DNA of 64,000 nucleotides from Dermacentor variabilis (GCF_050947875.1 NC_134568.1:208546845-208610844); one strand, 5' to 3'; counted from the stretch's first letter, positions 41,030-55,870 are shown. The notes: generated by a model not told the origin, from the letters alone. Program-made: numbers and translations.

Positions 41030-42560
41030 TATTAAAGGGGGCCTCAAACACCCCCGGGCTTAGTGGAAAAACACAGTCCGCGCATAGCATACGCTGCCGT
41101 GAACATCTCAGCCAAATATTGCACTCCTGCGCGGGGCGTGGAGCTCGCGAACGGAGCGCGAAGTCACCTTTTTCTAAAACACTCTCTTTACAACAGAAGC
41201 CTGCTCCTCACTCTTTTCTGAACGCTTAATTTTTTAATATAGCAGATTACCATACGCGGCTGATATTCGCCTATAGCTGGCATCAATCAAGAAGAAGGGT
41301 GTTTGGATCAGTGCGTTTCTTCCTGCTGTTAATGTGTATATTTACTGGCGCAGCTTAATAAACAGGCTGAAGTAATCGAAAATCTGCTTTCGAATTTCGA
41401 TAATGATTACGTACTTCCGGAAGAAGCCTACTATCATCTGCTCAAGCTCGGGTGCAGCCGCCTGCGTAGGAATTAAACTTTGGCCACCCTGCTTATCGGA
41501 GTCGTAGCCGACGGGTCTCGCCAATTTTGACTGGTTTTGAGCACTCGGCTAGCCTCTAACCACACCAAACTCAAGGTCAGACCACACGCATTCTTGCTAG
41601 CGCTTGCTTGCTCCTGGCTGCTCCTGTGGCAGACTTCACTTCGTATTGAGCTATTGATAGCGCTCCAAAATGCGCAAGTTTGGTGTGGCTGCTATCCGTC
41701 GGTCGAGCTGGTGCAGAACAAAGCTGGTCCACACCTCGTAGCACTGCCAGACTGGAGCATATATGAGCGCGATCGCTCATTCTAGCCGCGCCGTGCCCAT
41801 AGTAGACGCTGCGCATACAGTTGCATGTCGCTGCGGTTGGCTGCGTGGCATATAGATACCGCGGCCGCCGCGGGGTGCCGCGATGAGTGCGCTGGCTGAG
41901 CAGACTACGGCTCGCTAATGACCACCGCGTTTGGCGTATCATAGGCGCCGAAATCGGAAGTAGTGGCGTCTACGCGAACATCCAAAATTGAATTTGAACT
42001 GCGCTCCACGGTGACGTTCAGTAGGTGGAGTTTTGTGGGCACGCCCCGCTTCCCCGTAGTCTTCGCAGTTCGAGTCATTGAAGACGGAACGGAAGCACCG
42101 CATGGAGGATGTTTGATTGCCATAACTCCGCTCCTGCTGAACGCATTGAATTACTTCTTGCAGCAAAGTATTTCTGAAATTGCCTATTTTAACGATTTAA
42201 ACATTTTAACACCTTATCAATCTTAACATCCTATGTTTAAAAACATTGAGTCTTATAAGGGAGTCTCATAAGGTTTCATAAAATTTTTGTGCAAGTTAAG
42301 TGTGCTTGACTTACAAACTACTTCAGTTAAATGCGTGCTACAATCGAAGCGCTGACTTCAACAAATGAATTTCTACCGGTGAGGAAGAATGTAGCCTCGC
42401 AGCAGCACCGCTGCTCGCACTCGTATGGGCCCAGGGAGGTTACATGAAACTTCTGGAGTTGCCGTCCCTGCAGCCGTCAACGAGAGCGAGTGAAGCCGCG
42501 GCGGCCATATTACCATATTGAGACGAAACCTCTTTAGATGTATATCAGTTTAAAATTGTG
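41030..42560. repeat. Probable mosaic of dispersed repeats
   Basis: The segment opens GGGGGCCTCAAACACCCCCG, which has the style of an abundant tick repeat. Toward 41850-41885 it contains ACCGCGGCCGCCGCGGGGTG. GC-rich patches alternate with AT-rich ones. There is no second copy in this window, so the boundaries are guesses. Confidence 0.25.
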
Positions 42561-44090
42561 CGTTATTTTCGATTAAAAGATCGATTTCTTGCCGCAAGCT
42601 TCGAGAAAAGCTACCGGCGGGACGCTTCGTCCATCGAGCTTCTTCGCTATGTTAAATTATGAACGGTCTCTTGTGGAATGTGACTGCGCAATAGTCACCG
42701 CTGATTATGCGCTGGTTGGCGGGAAAAGTTTTTCAGCCACTTTTTGTAAAAGCTTACACACCTTCCACCAGCAACTTCTGACTGTGTGTACGGTGCAACC
42801 GCCGTCTTTTTTATTGGTTTGTTGTCGCATGCATGGCTGGGGACAAACTGCCCTAAATATTTTTTCTCTCCCACAGGTAATTCTAAAAAGGCCCTTACGC
42901 CATTGGAGACCTTATTTTATTCGCGATACTCTATTAAGAGCTCCTCGATTTTGGTAGACAAACCGCCAACGTGGTTTTCTCAAGAAAGGCATTGCAAATC
43001 ATACATTTGGCATCCTGAAGCACTTCATATTTATATACTGAATCCAGAGCTTGTGTCATAGAACTGTATTGTGGACGTTCTCTTATAATTTATATGAACC
43101 TAATGAAATTGATGCGACTTATCCATCGCGCCGTGAACATTGGTTAATGCAACATACGGATTTCGTTGCCTACTTGGAAATATTCAGACAACATAAATAT
43201 ATCAGTCAGCAATGCTACTCAAATGTAGGAACTGCAGAAAACACTTGAACTTCTCAAAATATATATATCGGTTCATTCCAAGCTCAGTTTGCAATATACG
43301 TTGTGTTTCCATTGATCTTTAAATAATGCGCGTCTGCAGAGCAGTGGTGTTTCGCGCTCTTCACAATACGCTCGATTGGACTTCTGGGTGATGTGGTGTA
43401 TCCTGAACATTTTACAGCATTCTGCAACCTTGTAATTGAATTTATAAACGTTAAGCGCTCTTATGTTCAGGCCATAATGCAACATAATGTTTTCTGGGCA
43501 AGTTGGCATGTATTTGTGAATGAAGAGGATGCCAGTGACACGTGCAGACGCGTACACAAAGTTATATAAGTGGACTGCACTTCGATTGCAATTCACTTTA
43601 TTTACCAGATTGTTCTGGTTGAACGAACACTGCATTTGCAACGTTTCCTTTCATTTTTTTTCGTCAAAAATCGAGCGCTCGTCCTTCTTCTGCACGCGTC
43701 TCACTGGTTTCCCTATTACAAACACGGTATTGCGCGATACGTGCAAACCATACAAAGAAGGGGATGGAAAATGCGCAATGACGTCACAACACGAGTCAGC
43801 TGCGCTACGCACTACCACACGCAATCAGGTAAATTTCATATGTGTACGTACGAGCAAATTTTCTAACCATTCCACATTGAAGCAAATGTACGCACAGCAT
43901 CCGATCGTGGGCAAACAACGAGAACTTATGTTACAGGGGGAACGCTATACCAGCTAGTGGCGTCTACTTTACCTGATTGGTGCATCCATGAATTACGGAG
44001 ATGTGGTAATGCCCTCAGAAAGCATGCCACAATCAGTTAAACACTGTTCCGACTGCGAACTATGAATAAACACGACGAACGCACTCCACG
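42561..44090. other. No recognisable gene
   Basis: Frames up to 145 codons (43520-43957) occur, but none shows a domain or composition unlike the surroundings. Confidence 0.3.
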
Positions 44091-44341
44091 CTGTGCTACG
44101 GCGGCTACGCCGGTTCGGGATTTTTCCTCTACCAAGATGGCGCCGACTAGTTTCACTTTTCTACCGCCACCTCCACTCCAGAAGTCTTGTAACCTCCTTG
44201 TACAGGCCACGGTGGTGTGGGCTACGTGATATGGGCTATGATATGTGCGGATTGCCGTTTCTCCCAGCAGCAGCTTGGAACGGTAGCGGTGTCACTGAGA
44301 ATTACTGCGATTCTAGCCTGTTTCGTGCGTGACTGCTGCGA

Positions 44342-44640
44342 TGTCAAGTGACTCAAGGTCTACGGGCTACCACTGTGTTGTATTCGGCTGCAAAAAAAAA
44401 AAAATCTTTCCGAAGCGAGTGTGAAGTGCATCTTCAGCCGTGGCGAAATGGTAGACTCCGCCGCTATGGTTGCAGACAAGCGTCGGCTTTGGATTGCCAG
44501 CATAAACAGAAATGACTTGATGCCATCGGCTTCGTCGCGTGTATGTTAAGAAGATTTTTTTCTGGTGAGCGCACGGCGACAAACTCGGCACCCATGATCC
44601 AACTGGGATATGAGTGAAAGGTGCTTATTCGAGTCGGCCA
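44342..44640 (+). pseudogene. Decayed THAP zinc-finger domain
   Basis: After an ATG at 44341-44343 the frame reads MSSDSRSTGYHCVVFGCKKK: the C-x4-C start of a THAP finger. An A13 run (44392-44404) breaks the frame. Further on, ADKRRLWIASINRNDL, SASSRVC, a stop and EDFF match the W, RVC and xxHF part of the domain, and a weak RHP-type end follows. THAP domains bind DNA in P-element-like transposases and in host factors derived from them. A CAAGATGGCGCC promoter-like block lies upstream (44128-44140). Several stops make it nonfunctional. Confidence 0.45.
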
Positions 44641-44879
44641 ACTAGTGCGAATGGACCAAGTCAACTATTTCGATCGCGCTCACACATTAAAGTTAATCTG
44701 TTGAAATGTGTTCTAGGATTCTCATACTTGGCAACCAATGTTCTGGTGGTAGTTGACCGGCGACATATTATGAAAACAAAGTACGTGCTGGCGAAGAAAG
44801 TGAATGTGTGCTCTTTTTCGTTGTGTAACCAAAGCCATCCCAAGCGTGTGCCGGCCGCCTCTGGTTCACTTGGACTTCC

Positions 44880-46150
44880 CAATCTCGCCGGCATGCCGTC
44901 TGGCCTATGCCACGCATCGCGCCTTGTATCACGTCAGATAATACAATCTACCCTTCTAGTCTATCATACACACACTGTCGAAGACGCACGCACGGTCATC
45001 CTGACAAGTACACACCTGACAACTATCAACCATGCCCTCACATACTCTGGCATCGGCGATGTCATTATAGAGATTGTGCCTAGAGACCGTGGTGATCCCA
45101 TCCTCTAGGTTCTCAGCGTCTACACCGCTCCGAAAGAGAACTTATACCGCGTCGACCGCCTCGTTCGCCGGACCAAACAGCTAGCGGGCCATAATAGACC
45201 GCTCATCTTAGGTGACTTTAACGCCGCGCATGCCGCATGGGGCTTCACCAGAAACACGACCAAAGGCACGACACTATACAACGTCATATAGCAACATCAA
45301 CTCACCATCCTCATTGATTCGCAGCACCCTACATGAGTGGGCAACATCATCAATCAAGACACGTGTCCTGACTTAACACTAACCTTCCGACTTCCGCAAG
45401 CCGAATGGTGCAACACAAATGAGACGCTCGGCAGCGATCACTGCATACTTTATACCACAATACAGACAAGAAACTTCCCACGCCGAAGAATCCACACAAC
45501 CAAGCTAACAGACTGGACTGCCCTCAGACAAGATCGTCTGACCACTGGTCTTACCACTATTGAGAACCTCAAGGAATGGCTCAAAGGTATCCAAGCGACA
45601 CTTGATAACCACTCCAAAAACATAGTACTCACCACCGACAACCCAGCAGTTTATGTACACCTCCTGCACTTTTGGGATATCCAACACAGTCTCACCAGAA
45701 GATGACACTTGCAGAAATACAAGAAACCTCTGAAACTCCGCCTCGCAGCCCTCACCGCAGCCGCTGACAAATACGCCGACCAACTAACTCAACAGAACTG
45801 GGATCAAATGTGCACTTCCTTACAGTGTACTCTGGGTGCAGTCAAGAAATGGCATATTCTCTGGTACCTTCTGGATGCCACGCAAAACAGGCAAGACAGC
45901 CAGCACATCATGAATTCTTCACCACTATTCTGGAAGCAACGACAAACTCCTTCAAGATCTTAAACACAAGTGCATCAGAAACCCAGGCACAACTGCCTAA
46001 ATGCCTTCCGAATATACTGGCTCTCTAAGTGAGACAATAGACATACCAATCACTTTATCCGAACTAATGCAAGATCTCAACAAACATACTCGCGACACGA
46101 CACGTGGCCGCGATCGAATCAATAGAATCATCTGGCACAGCTGTGGCAGC
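44880..46150 (+). pseudogene. I/R1-type LINE ORF2: APE endonuclease to early RT
   Basis: Successive frames read HTVEDARTVILTSTHLTTIN, VIIEIVPRD, a stop at 45105-45107, then VLSVYTAPKENLYRVDRLVR, PLILGDFNAAHAAWGF (metal-binding D and N of the APE-like endonuclease), a stop, and LGSDHCIL (catalytic SDH). The EN-RT linker (KKPLKLRLAALTAAADKYAD) and the first RT residues (TRDTTRGRDRINR) follow. The fragment ends near 46150 inside the RT. Stops and one frameshift near 45960 make it inactive. It may be the 5' part of a family whose 3' part lies at 50000-51490. Confidence 0.75.
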
Positions 46151-47479
46151 GCCTCTGGACCAGTCGCCGTTTAATATTGCGGCTATATAGCAGCTAGAGG
46201 TTTATTAACGACACGTTAAGTACTTTATCAATCGTAAAAAATAGTTGTGACCTCTGGCAAACGATAAAACTTGTAACTTGTCGTCAAAAGCACGTTCACT
46301 TTTCACCCTCCAGCGCGATACCACATACGAGCATGGCGGCGTAATGTGCCTTATGATAGACGGCGCTGTAATCGAAAAATTGCCGAGCGCTCAATGAAAC
46401 GGTCTACGTATAGGCCCACTGCAAATTTACCAACAATGTGGGCGCTGGCGTCTTTAGAAAACAACACTTAACTTAATATTTGAAAAGGTCCTAGCCCTAG
46501 CATCCTGACGTCACAGTGAGCGGCCTTCGCAGCGCACTCGGTGACCGCGGTCGAGGTTATACCAAGGTTTAACCGTTTAATGGTTCGCGAATTCTCCTTG
46601 AAATATTGAATGAAGCGACGCACTTTGTTTTTATTGATATCACACTCTTAATGATAGTGCAGCTTCTCGGTTTGCTCTTGCTACAAAACCTGGTCACTTG
46701 CACTGGTGTATAGCACATAAGCTTTGACACTTATCTTGTTATCGTTTGCTGCAATCTTTGTACTTTATTTTTGAGAAAGTTGATTCTTAAGAGTGGCGTA
46801 ATGCTTTTATTGGGAAATTTTGTAGAAGCTAAGTTTTCTTGACACAAACTTCCTCAGCTTGTGCATACTACAAGTCAAGCGGGTACGACACATGCACTAA
46901 CTTCAATAAATTATGTATTTATAACAAGACTCGGAGCATACTATATACACACAGAAATGGCACTCGACTGGTTTGGATGCCGGGCGTGGACTATTCAACA
47001 TTTAAAAGTCATGACTCCTTCTTTATAGCGATATAGTCCCTTCCCCGCTCCCACTGAAGATGCACCTCTGTGAGTGAGTGAATGAATGAGAGTAGTGAGC
47101 GATGCATGGTGGTGTTGGCATTGCTTTGTTCGTGTGTTTCATGCGATCCGGGTAAGTGAGCGAGATGAATGAGGGAAACCGAGTGGCTTGTCTTCTAGTC
47201 ACGTAACAATCTTATGACGCCAAGAAAGTCAGCGGAGAAATCAACGCTTTCATATTAAAAAAAAATGTAGCCTCCAAATATTGGAAACAAAGGCTAAATT
47301 TATTATTATCATATTATGTTAAACGAAGGAAAAGAGAGGGGTAAGTGGAAGACAAGGCAACGTGCCAGAGAGGGAAGTCGAACTCACATCCATTTGTTTG
47401 TAGGAACGGGAAAAGGTGGGCGGAGGTACAGCCACTGCTTTTCATTTGACAGGTCATTTCCTTTGACAGATCTATAGGA
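46151..47479. other. No recognisable gene
   Basis: Mixed sequence. Around 47070-47180 are GTGAGTGAGTGAATGAATGA-type runs. Nothing else is recognised. Confidence 0.3.
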
Positions 47480-47830
47480 CGTGTGTTCCGATATGTTTAT
47501 CATCAAATTTGACGCTCAGTACTCTAATTTAGCATTCAAAGGCGAGAGTGCCGTCACAAAGATTAGTCCCCCATGTGACACTGCCGATTGTGGGGGAAGG
47601 GGAAAGCCAATCTTGCTATTGCCAGCCGATAACAGAAGCAAAGCTGTTAGCAGATCTGTCCAGCTTCTAGACTGGCGGAGTACACGGAATCAGCTGCATC
47701 AAATGGAGGTTGATCTTTGCTTGAGGACTGCCGCCTCTGAATGCGACATTAGCGTACTGTGTTTCAAATGTCAGGATCAATATCTCAGAACACACAAATG
47801 CGTCAAAGAAAATGTAGTTGTCCTCGAATA
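47480..47830. mobile_element. Diverged inverted-repeat (foldback) segment
   Basis: 47500-47590 (ATTTGACGCTCAGTACTCTA, GCATTCAAAGGCGAGAGTGC) pairs with the reverse complement of 47690-47800 (ATTTGAAACACAGTACGCTA, GCATTCAGAGGCGGCAGTCC) at roughly 70-75% by eye. It is probably a MITE; ends were not defined. Confidence 0.5.
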
Positions 47831-47929
47831 AGATCGTCATCATTTGACTAATAGCAACATATACCATATACTCGAAATTCCTTCGTTTAACTAACAATGT
47901 TCTGTGAATTATACACTGTGGTGACTATT

Positions 47930-48700
47930 TTTTTGTCGGGAATGTGACGGGACGTGACGATATATTAATGAACATTGAAAAATAAGTTTGGGCCGAAAAG
48001 CTAAGCATTGAAAAGAATAGCAAAGCATCAGACAACTACATGAAATAAGGTTGATAGTTTTATCGACCATATAGATTGCATAAACAATCGCTTACCAATT
48101 AAATTATCAAGCATGGTGTTAAGCGCACACGGTGACACATGAACATTTCTCACTCGATGACCGCGAACAGTCGCTATTACTAGGTTGGTGTGATGAAGAG
48201 CGTGGTGTGATGAAGAGCGTAATCCTTCGTGCTGCCTCTCGCTTCAACGCTTCGTCGAAAGTTGAGATTACGCTACCTGCAACACTAGGCGCGCGGGAAG
48301 ACGGTGCATATGAAGCTACCAGCCATCTTGGCTATAGCCATGCTTTGCGCCCGCTGCAGATTATCTTCGATGTGGTACTTGCGAGCCGCGCTCTGCGCAG
48401 CCACGGTGGGGCTAAGAGAAAAGGCCTACCGCCCCACCCCCATCCCTAGCACGCGCTTGATTACGTTACCGCGTGCTCACCTCGCCCACCCCCTCCTTCA
48501 CTTCTAGCGCGCGCTTGATTACCTGACCTCCAACTTTGGGTGCACGGGAAGATGGCACGCACAAGCCACCATCTTGCGGCGCATGAGGCGTGATAGTATC
48601 CTATCGCACTTGGACTTATACAAAACATCACGGTGACGGCACCGACGACGACGACGAAAATTCGCCTGTCGTGTCCCCACAATCGCTAACGCAATAAAAT
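47930..48700. repeat. GC-rich dispersed repeat, copy B (cousin at 4240-4880)
   Basis: Shares ordered blocks with copy A. An internal short duplication (GGTGTGATGAAGAGCG twice at 48187-48220) is specific to this copy. No coding sequence. Confidence 0.55.
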
Positions 48701-49138
48701 GAACTATTTCATACAGCCCAAATACACGGTATGTGCTGTATACACTCCACACAGAGAAAAAAGTGTACTGAAAACGCGCTCGCTCAAGTACATTGCACGA
48801 CACCCACATACTCACGAACATACAACGTCATGATGATGAAGGTATGGCGAAATCTCGTGTGGTCGGGAGGAATCATGGCGAGAATGGCAAACAGAAGCCG
48901 ACCAAGGTGAATTTTTTTGCACTGACGTTCCGGCCCTTAACGGGAGCCTTGTTCACAATAGATCTACGAACTTATGCCTGTGCTTGAAAGCTCATTTTCG
49001 TCCTACCCGTGCTTGTTTAGAAGACACTTGTTTAGAACGTGCCTGCCGCGTTCTCCCCACTGCGCTGGTGGCATTAGCGATAACACAAGTTATTTTGTGC
49101 ACAAAACAAATAACCGATGACAGCAAATGGTTCTCAAA

Positions 49139-49140
<2 letters not shown>
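48701..49140. other. No recognisable feature
   Basis: Unique sequence with short frames only. Confidence 0.35.
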
Positions 49141-49196
<56 letters not shown>

Positions 49197-49197
49197 T
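49141..49197. repeat. (TA)n microsatellite
   Basis: Nearly pure TA repeats. Confidence 0.95.
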
Positions 49198-49561
49198 AAT
49201 TTACGCGCTATGACTACTAAATGTTGGAGGTTCTGCGAGATTAAAATTTTGCCAGCAAAATCTGCAATAACGGTGAAGAACAATCACTAAATATCCCTTG
49301 CTGCTTGTTCAGCAGGTAGCAAAGTATGCACAGGAAATATCCTTAGAGAAACTCATTGTTACAAGGTGCATTAAAAATTACCAAAAATAGCTTGATTTCA
49401 GAGCTTGTGAATCAAAATCACAGTTTGACATCTTTGTTTGTGTTGTGAGCTCGCGCAAACAGTTGAATTAACTTTATTTCCATTAGAAAGCTTTATAAAT
49501 AAGGTATGAAAATATGCAAGCATAGAAACCTTTTTTAATTTCTTCACTTTCTGTGAAAATA
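49198..49561. other. No recognisable feature
   Basis: AT-rich unique sequence. Confidence 0.35.
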
Positions 49562-51490
<1,929 letters not shown>

Positions 51491-51692
51491 ACGCACACAC
51501 ATATGCCGCATTTCCCACCTTGCCTCAGCTCTGATTTCACTCATGCAGAAACAATTGGAGTGCGCTGTAAGAATAAGCACAGCTCCTATGTACGGATAGA
51601 TTTTGCTATCTCGTGTACAAAATAGAAGGCACTCCCCTGCGACTGTCCTTCTCTGATCACGAGCAACCATGAAACATTTATTTGAAGGAAAC
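51491..51692. other. No recognisable feature
   Basis: Short unique stretch between the LINE and a microsatellite. Confidence 0.3.
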
Positions 51693-52690
<998 letters not shown>

Positions 52691-52700
52691 CTGACATATA

Positions 52701-52895
52701 GTGGCCTCTATGGCCGGACCCTCAATTGGCGCCTCGATTTCCAGGCAGTCGTGTACTGCTGTTGTCGCCGCCGCTGGGGCCGCCTTCGGCGGGTCACTGC
52801 TTCTCATGGTTCTACGAAAGTGGCGCCGCTTTGCGTCCTCACGAAGTCGCCCCTGGTCGCCCGCGGAGGCAAAAAGAAAAGTGTGCAAAAACTGA
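52701..52895 (+). CDS. Possible small single-pass membrane protein (64 codons)
   Basis: The ATG at 52710 or the near-cognate start region at 52701 opens a frame with a hydrophobic segment AVVAAAGAAFGGSLLLMVL (about residues 20-38) followed by a strongly basic stretch (RKWRRFASSRSR), which would place the C-terminus in the cytosol. The frame has higher GC than its flanks. It stops at 52893-52895. I do not recognise the protein. It could be the first exon of a longer gene or a chance frame in a GC-rich patch; no clear splice donor was found. Confidence 0.3.
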   Translation: MASMAGPSIGASISRQSCTAVVAAAGAAFGGSLLLMVLRKWRRFASSRSRPWSPAEAKRKVCKN

Positions 52896-52961
52896 ATTGT
52901 CACGGCCGCTTAATGTCGTGCAGAGGGTCGCGCTCACCATCAGTTCGTGATCGAGGCGGCG

Positions 52962-53239
52962 TTTTTTTTTTTTTTTTTGAGCTCTTCCGGTGCAATTAAC
53001 TTTAGGCTTGCAATCAGAGCCGTCGCAATTGCGTGTTCCCACGCTGCTGCTCTCATTCGCGCCTTAACGTTCGCGTCGTTTCTTGTTTCTTGCCTTTTTT
53101 TTATTTTTTCTTCATGGTACTGTAGGCGTGCGTAAAGTGGAAGCTTATTTGCCGCCAAGATGATGTCAACTCCGTTTAGTGCAGGCTCTGTCCTAATGTA
53201 CGCGGATAAGGTCGAAGGCTCCGCTGGTATAAATGACAC
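52962..53239 (-). pseudogene. Poly(A)-ended coding-like segment, possible retrocopy
   Basis: On the minus strand a frame from ATG 53239 reads through LNGVDIILAANKLPLYARLQ and KARMRAAAWEHAIATALIAS to LIAPEE, then meets a run of 17 A (52962-52978). A coding-like segment ending abruptly in poly(A) suggests LINE-driven retrotransposition of a transcript. The source gene is not recognised and target duplications were not found. Confidence 0.3.
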
Positions 53240-53560
53240 GTTTTCCGCTGAATGGAATGCGTCATCGTCGTTGTTTCTGTTTTGGTATTCCAGGGTATGT
53301 CTGTGCAGAAATGTTTTATGTATCTTTTTCTCACTCTGTTTTTTTTTCTATTTGTGCGTGCGTGCGTATTATGTCGATAGCTTTCTAGGTGGACTTCACT
53401 CCCTTTGTGGGTGCCTAACAGAAAATATGGGCCGATGCTGAACGCAGTGCAGTCTAGCGCAACGTCTCAAAGCGCTAGCTTTCACGAGGGAACAATGCGA
53501 GAAACTGGCACGTGAGGCATACGCCAGGCATTTCAAAGAGCGGCTTTGGCACGAGAGCGT
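53240..53560. other. No recognisable feature
   Basis: T-rich unique sequence. Confidence 0.3.
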
Positions 53561-53561
53561 C

Positions 53562-53660
53562 ATGCGTACGATTGTGGCTTAGAGGTTAGAGCATTGGGCT
53601 GCTGTGCTTGAAGACAGTGGCTCGATCCCACCATCGATCACGCATTTATTTGTAGCATTA
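53562..53660 (+). mobile_element. tRNA-like SINE head
   Basis: GTGGCTTAGAGGTTAGAGCA (A box) and GTGGCTCGATCCCACCATCG (B box) are spaced as in a tRNA, with CTGCTGTGCTTGAAG between them. Followed by ATTTATTTG rather than a processed 3' end, so a SINE head. Confidence 0.5.
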
Positions 53661-54199
53661 TAGGCGGACATCACCCTCTTAGGAAGTATCTAATAGAAAA
53701 CTCGAGATGTGTCGAGCGTTTGCGAGCGCGTCACTGTGTGCACGAAATCGCAAATTTGTCACAAATTCGAGGTATAGAAATGTCAATTTGACAAATGAGA
53801 GTGTGCAAGGTCGCCCATGATACTCGCGCGCGCAGCGGTCCAGATGTCCCAATCATCACCATTTAAGTAGAGCTCCCAGCCGTATAGATGCAATCTCGGT
53901 CGAAAGCCCAGCGTACGTGTTTTCATTTAGATCTAGGACAACCGGACAGTAGGAGGAGCGGGTCGTGGAGAAGGTGATTACGGCGCCGACTACGATGGCT
54001 TAGGTATGAAGGCGGGTTTGAGCGTGCCTGTTCATACGAACTGTGGAATGCTTATCTTGCATGTCGATGCCGAAGTGCATGTTGGTGTACGGTGGTTGGA
54101 GTCACTTGCGAACTGCCTCTGTCCGAAGGAAAATATGAGTGTTGGGTTGCAAGTCCATGAAGGGGAATCGGTTTTGGGTTGACTTCTGTCGCAGCTATA
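53661..54199. other. No clear feature; possibly 3' part of the gypsy fragment
   Basis: Lies downstream, in minus sense, of the integrase remnant. No frame matches a known domain. Confidence 0.3.
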
Positions 54200-54332
54200 G
54201 GCGGTCGAAAATAACGTTGAAAAAGTCTTGTAAGCTTCTCTTCAGATAAGATGTGGTATCTAGCTTGGTTTCCTGATAGGGCCGTTGCAAAATCAACTCA
54301 GTGGGCAGTCAAATGGAAAACCCATAAACTAG

Positions 54333-54935
54333 CTATATTGCAGAACCCTGAAGGGGTTCCTCCAAGGCATTGCTTTTACCGAGGAGGATGAGAGGCAAGC
54401 CGTCGACCCAGCGCTCGACATCACCCTGGGCCATTAGAGCCGCTTTCAGTTGCCTGGAGAAAAGCTCCACCAGCCCATTCGCTTTTGGATGGTAGGCAGC
54501 CGATATCTGATGATGGGTGCCTAGTAGACTTGAAAGATGGCGGGAGAATGCAGATTCAGAGTGGCTGCCTAGTGAAGTTCCAGATGAAGTAGTTGTAGGC
54601 CGAGCTCGGTCTACAACCACTTCTTCTGGAACTCCAGGTCGCGATAATCAGGTGTTGACAAGTGCTCTAGCGATGGTTTCAGCCGTGATGTCGCTAATGG
54701 GTGTTCCCTCTGGTGACACGGTGAATCGGTCGACGATTGCGAGGATATAACGGTGTCCTATCGAGGGAGCAACTGGTCCGACGATGTCTATGTGCACTTT
54801 AAGGAAGCGATCATTTGGTAATAAGAATTTTCGAAGGGGCCTTCCAGTGGGACGTTGCGCCTCGCTTCTCATGCAAGGTGAGCAAGCCCGTGCCCAGGTT
54901 CACAAGCCAACGATCATTCTGCGTACACCCCCACC
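54333..54935 (-). pseudogene. Ty3/gypsy integrase fragment with internal palindrome
   Basis: Minus-strand frames give the end of the zinc-binding domain (TWARACSPC), then FLKVHIDIVGPVAPSIGHRY (first catalytic D), a frame break, VVDRAR (second D), HHQISAAYHPKANGLVELFS (third, E) and RQLKAALMAQGDVERWVDGL. This is a different family from the Gmr1-like element. The segment right after the second D is replaced by a palindrome (54576-54633). RT and LTRs are absent. Confidence 0.7.
54576..54633. repeat. 58-bp near-perfect palindrome
   Basis: Arms of 29 bases (starting AGTTCCAGATGAAG) pair with three mismatches and no loop, centred on GAGCTC at 54602-54607. Confidence 0.9.
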
Positions 54936-55045
54936 ATATGGCTAAGAGAAACAGGGCTTTGCCCAGCACCGCCACCGGGAATCGAGCTCATACATTTGCG
55001 GTAATGTACAGTTCAGAGCCGGACGCGCTAACAGCAGAACTATCA
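54936..55045 (-). mobile_element. Ruka-like SINE head, decayed
   Basis: On the minus strand AGTTCTGCTGTTAGCGCGTC and GAGCTCGATTCCCGGTGGCG are A-box and B-box regions separated by about 30 extra bases. It abuts the gypsy fragment. Confidence 0.35.
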
Positions 55046-55499
55046 CATAACATTCCCGTTTGACAATGTGTGCGCGAAATTTGGTACGCCACGCAGATTC
55101 AGCAAATGGTGGCGTTTGTGCACGTAATATTCGGTGGTCTCAGCAGTTAAAACTTAAGCGGACAAAGATGACATTGTGTGCATCCCAAATGAGCTCTTTC
55201 TAAACAAGTAAGCATGTGGCGAGGCAGAGACAATAAACTTTTTCTCGTGCTGTAAATGTTTTCTTTCTACAGATATAGAAACATGGGAAGGTAGGTAATG
55301 TCAGAGTCGGCTATCCCAAAATCACAAATTCTTTACTTAAGCAACATTTAAAAGAAAAAAAGAAGAAAATACAAAAAAGCACTATGCACACACGAACACA
55401 GGCGCACAAAGAATGTTTCTGCGGGCACGAGCACCGAAAGTACAATCCAGTAAGTATAGAATGGTCATCCATTACGAAGTAGTGAAAGGTTCCACACAA
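55046..55499. other. No recognisable feature
   Basis: AT-rich unique sequence. Confidence 0.3.
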
Positions 55500-55870
55500 G
55501 TGTTTTCATGCATAAATAGACAACACCGTCACGAGATCATCCCCTTAAAAAGGAAACCCAATACAGAGATGACAATATATATATACAGTAATGTTACTTA
55601 CAGGCAGTCCCTAGGAATAGTGTCCAATAAAAAATCGCGAAGGGCTCTCACGACACGCCTCTGCTTATTAAAGCATGACCACTGTCCAAGCACTTTGCTC
55701 AGTGGGAGAGGATGTCGGTCAAGGATGTTCAAATGGTCACGCAGATGAGGCCACTTTTGGTCATACTGAGGACATCCTATGATAATATGCTCCACGGAAG
55801 CGCCGGAGTTACCACAGTAACTACAATGTAGGGAGATTTTGTTATTTTGTTGCGACACAAGAAGTTTCTT
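55500..55870 (-). pseudogene. I/R1-type LINE C-terminus
   Basis: The minus frame 55598-55858 reads SLHCSYCGNSGASVEHIIIG with CPQYDQKW, a CCHC-type cluster (C-x2-C...H...C) typical of the ORF2 C-terminus, then LRDHLNILDRHPLPLSKVLG and an end at IPRDCL. A short 3' UTR with a TATATATA stretch follows. RT is missing. Confidence 0.65.

Noticed and set aside
43520..43957. 145-codon plus frame
   Set aside because: No motif, average composition and no supporting signals; likely chance.
53575..53645. Possible tRNA gene
   Set aside because: A and B boxes only, without matching acceptor ends; treated as a SINE head.
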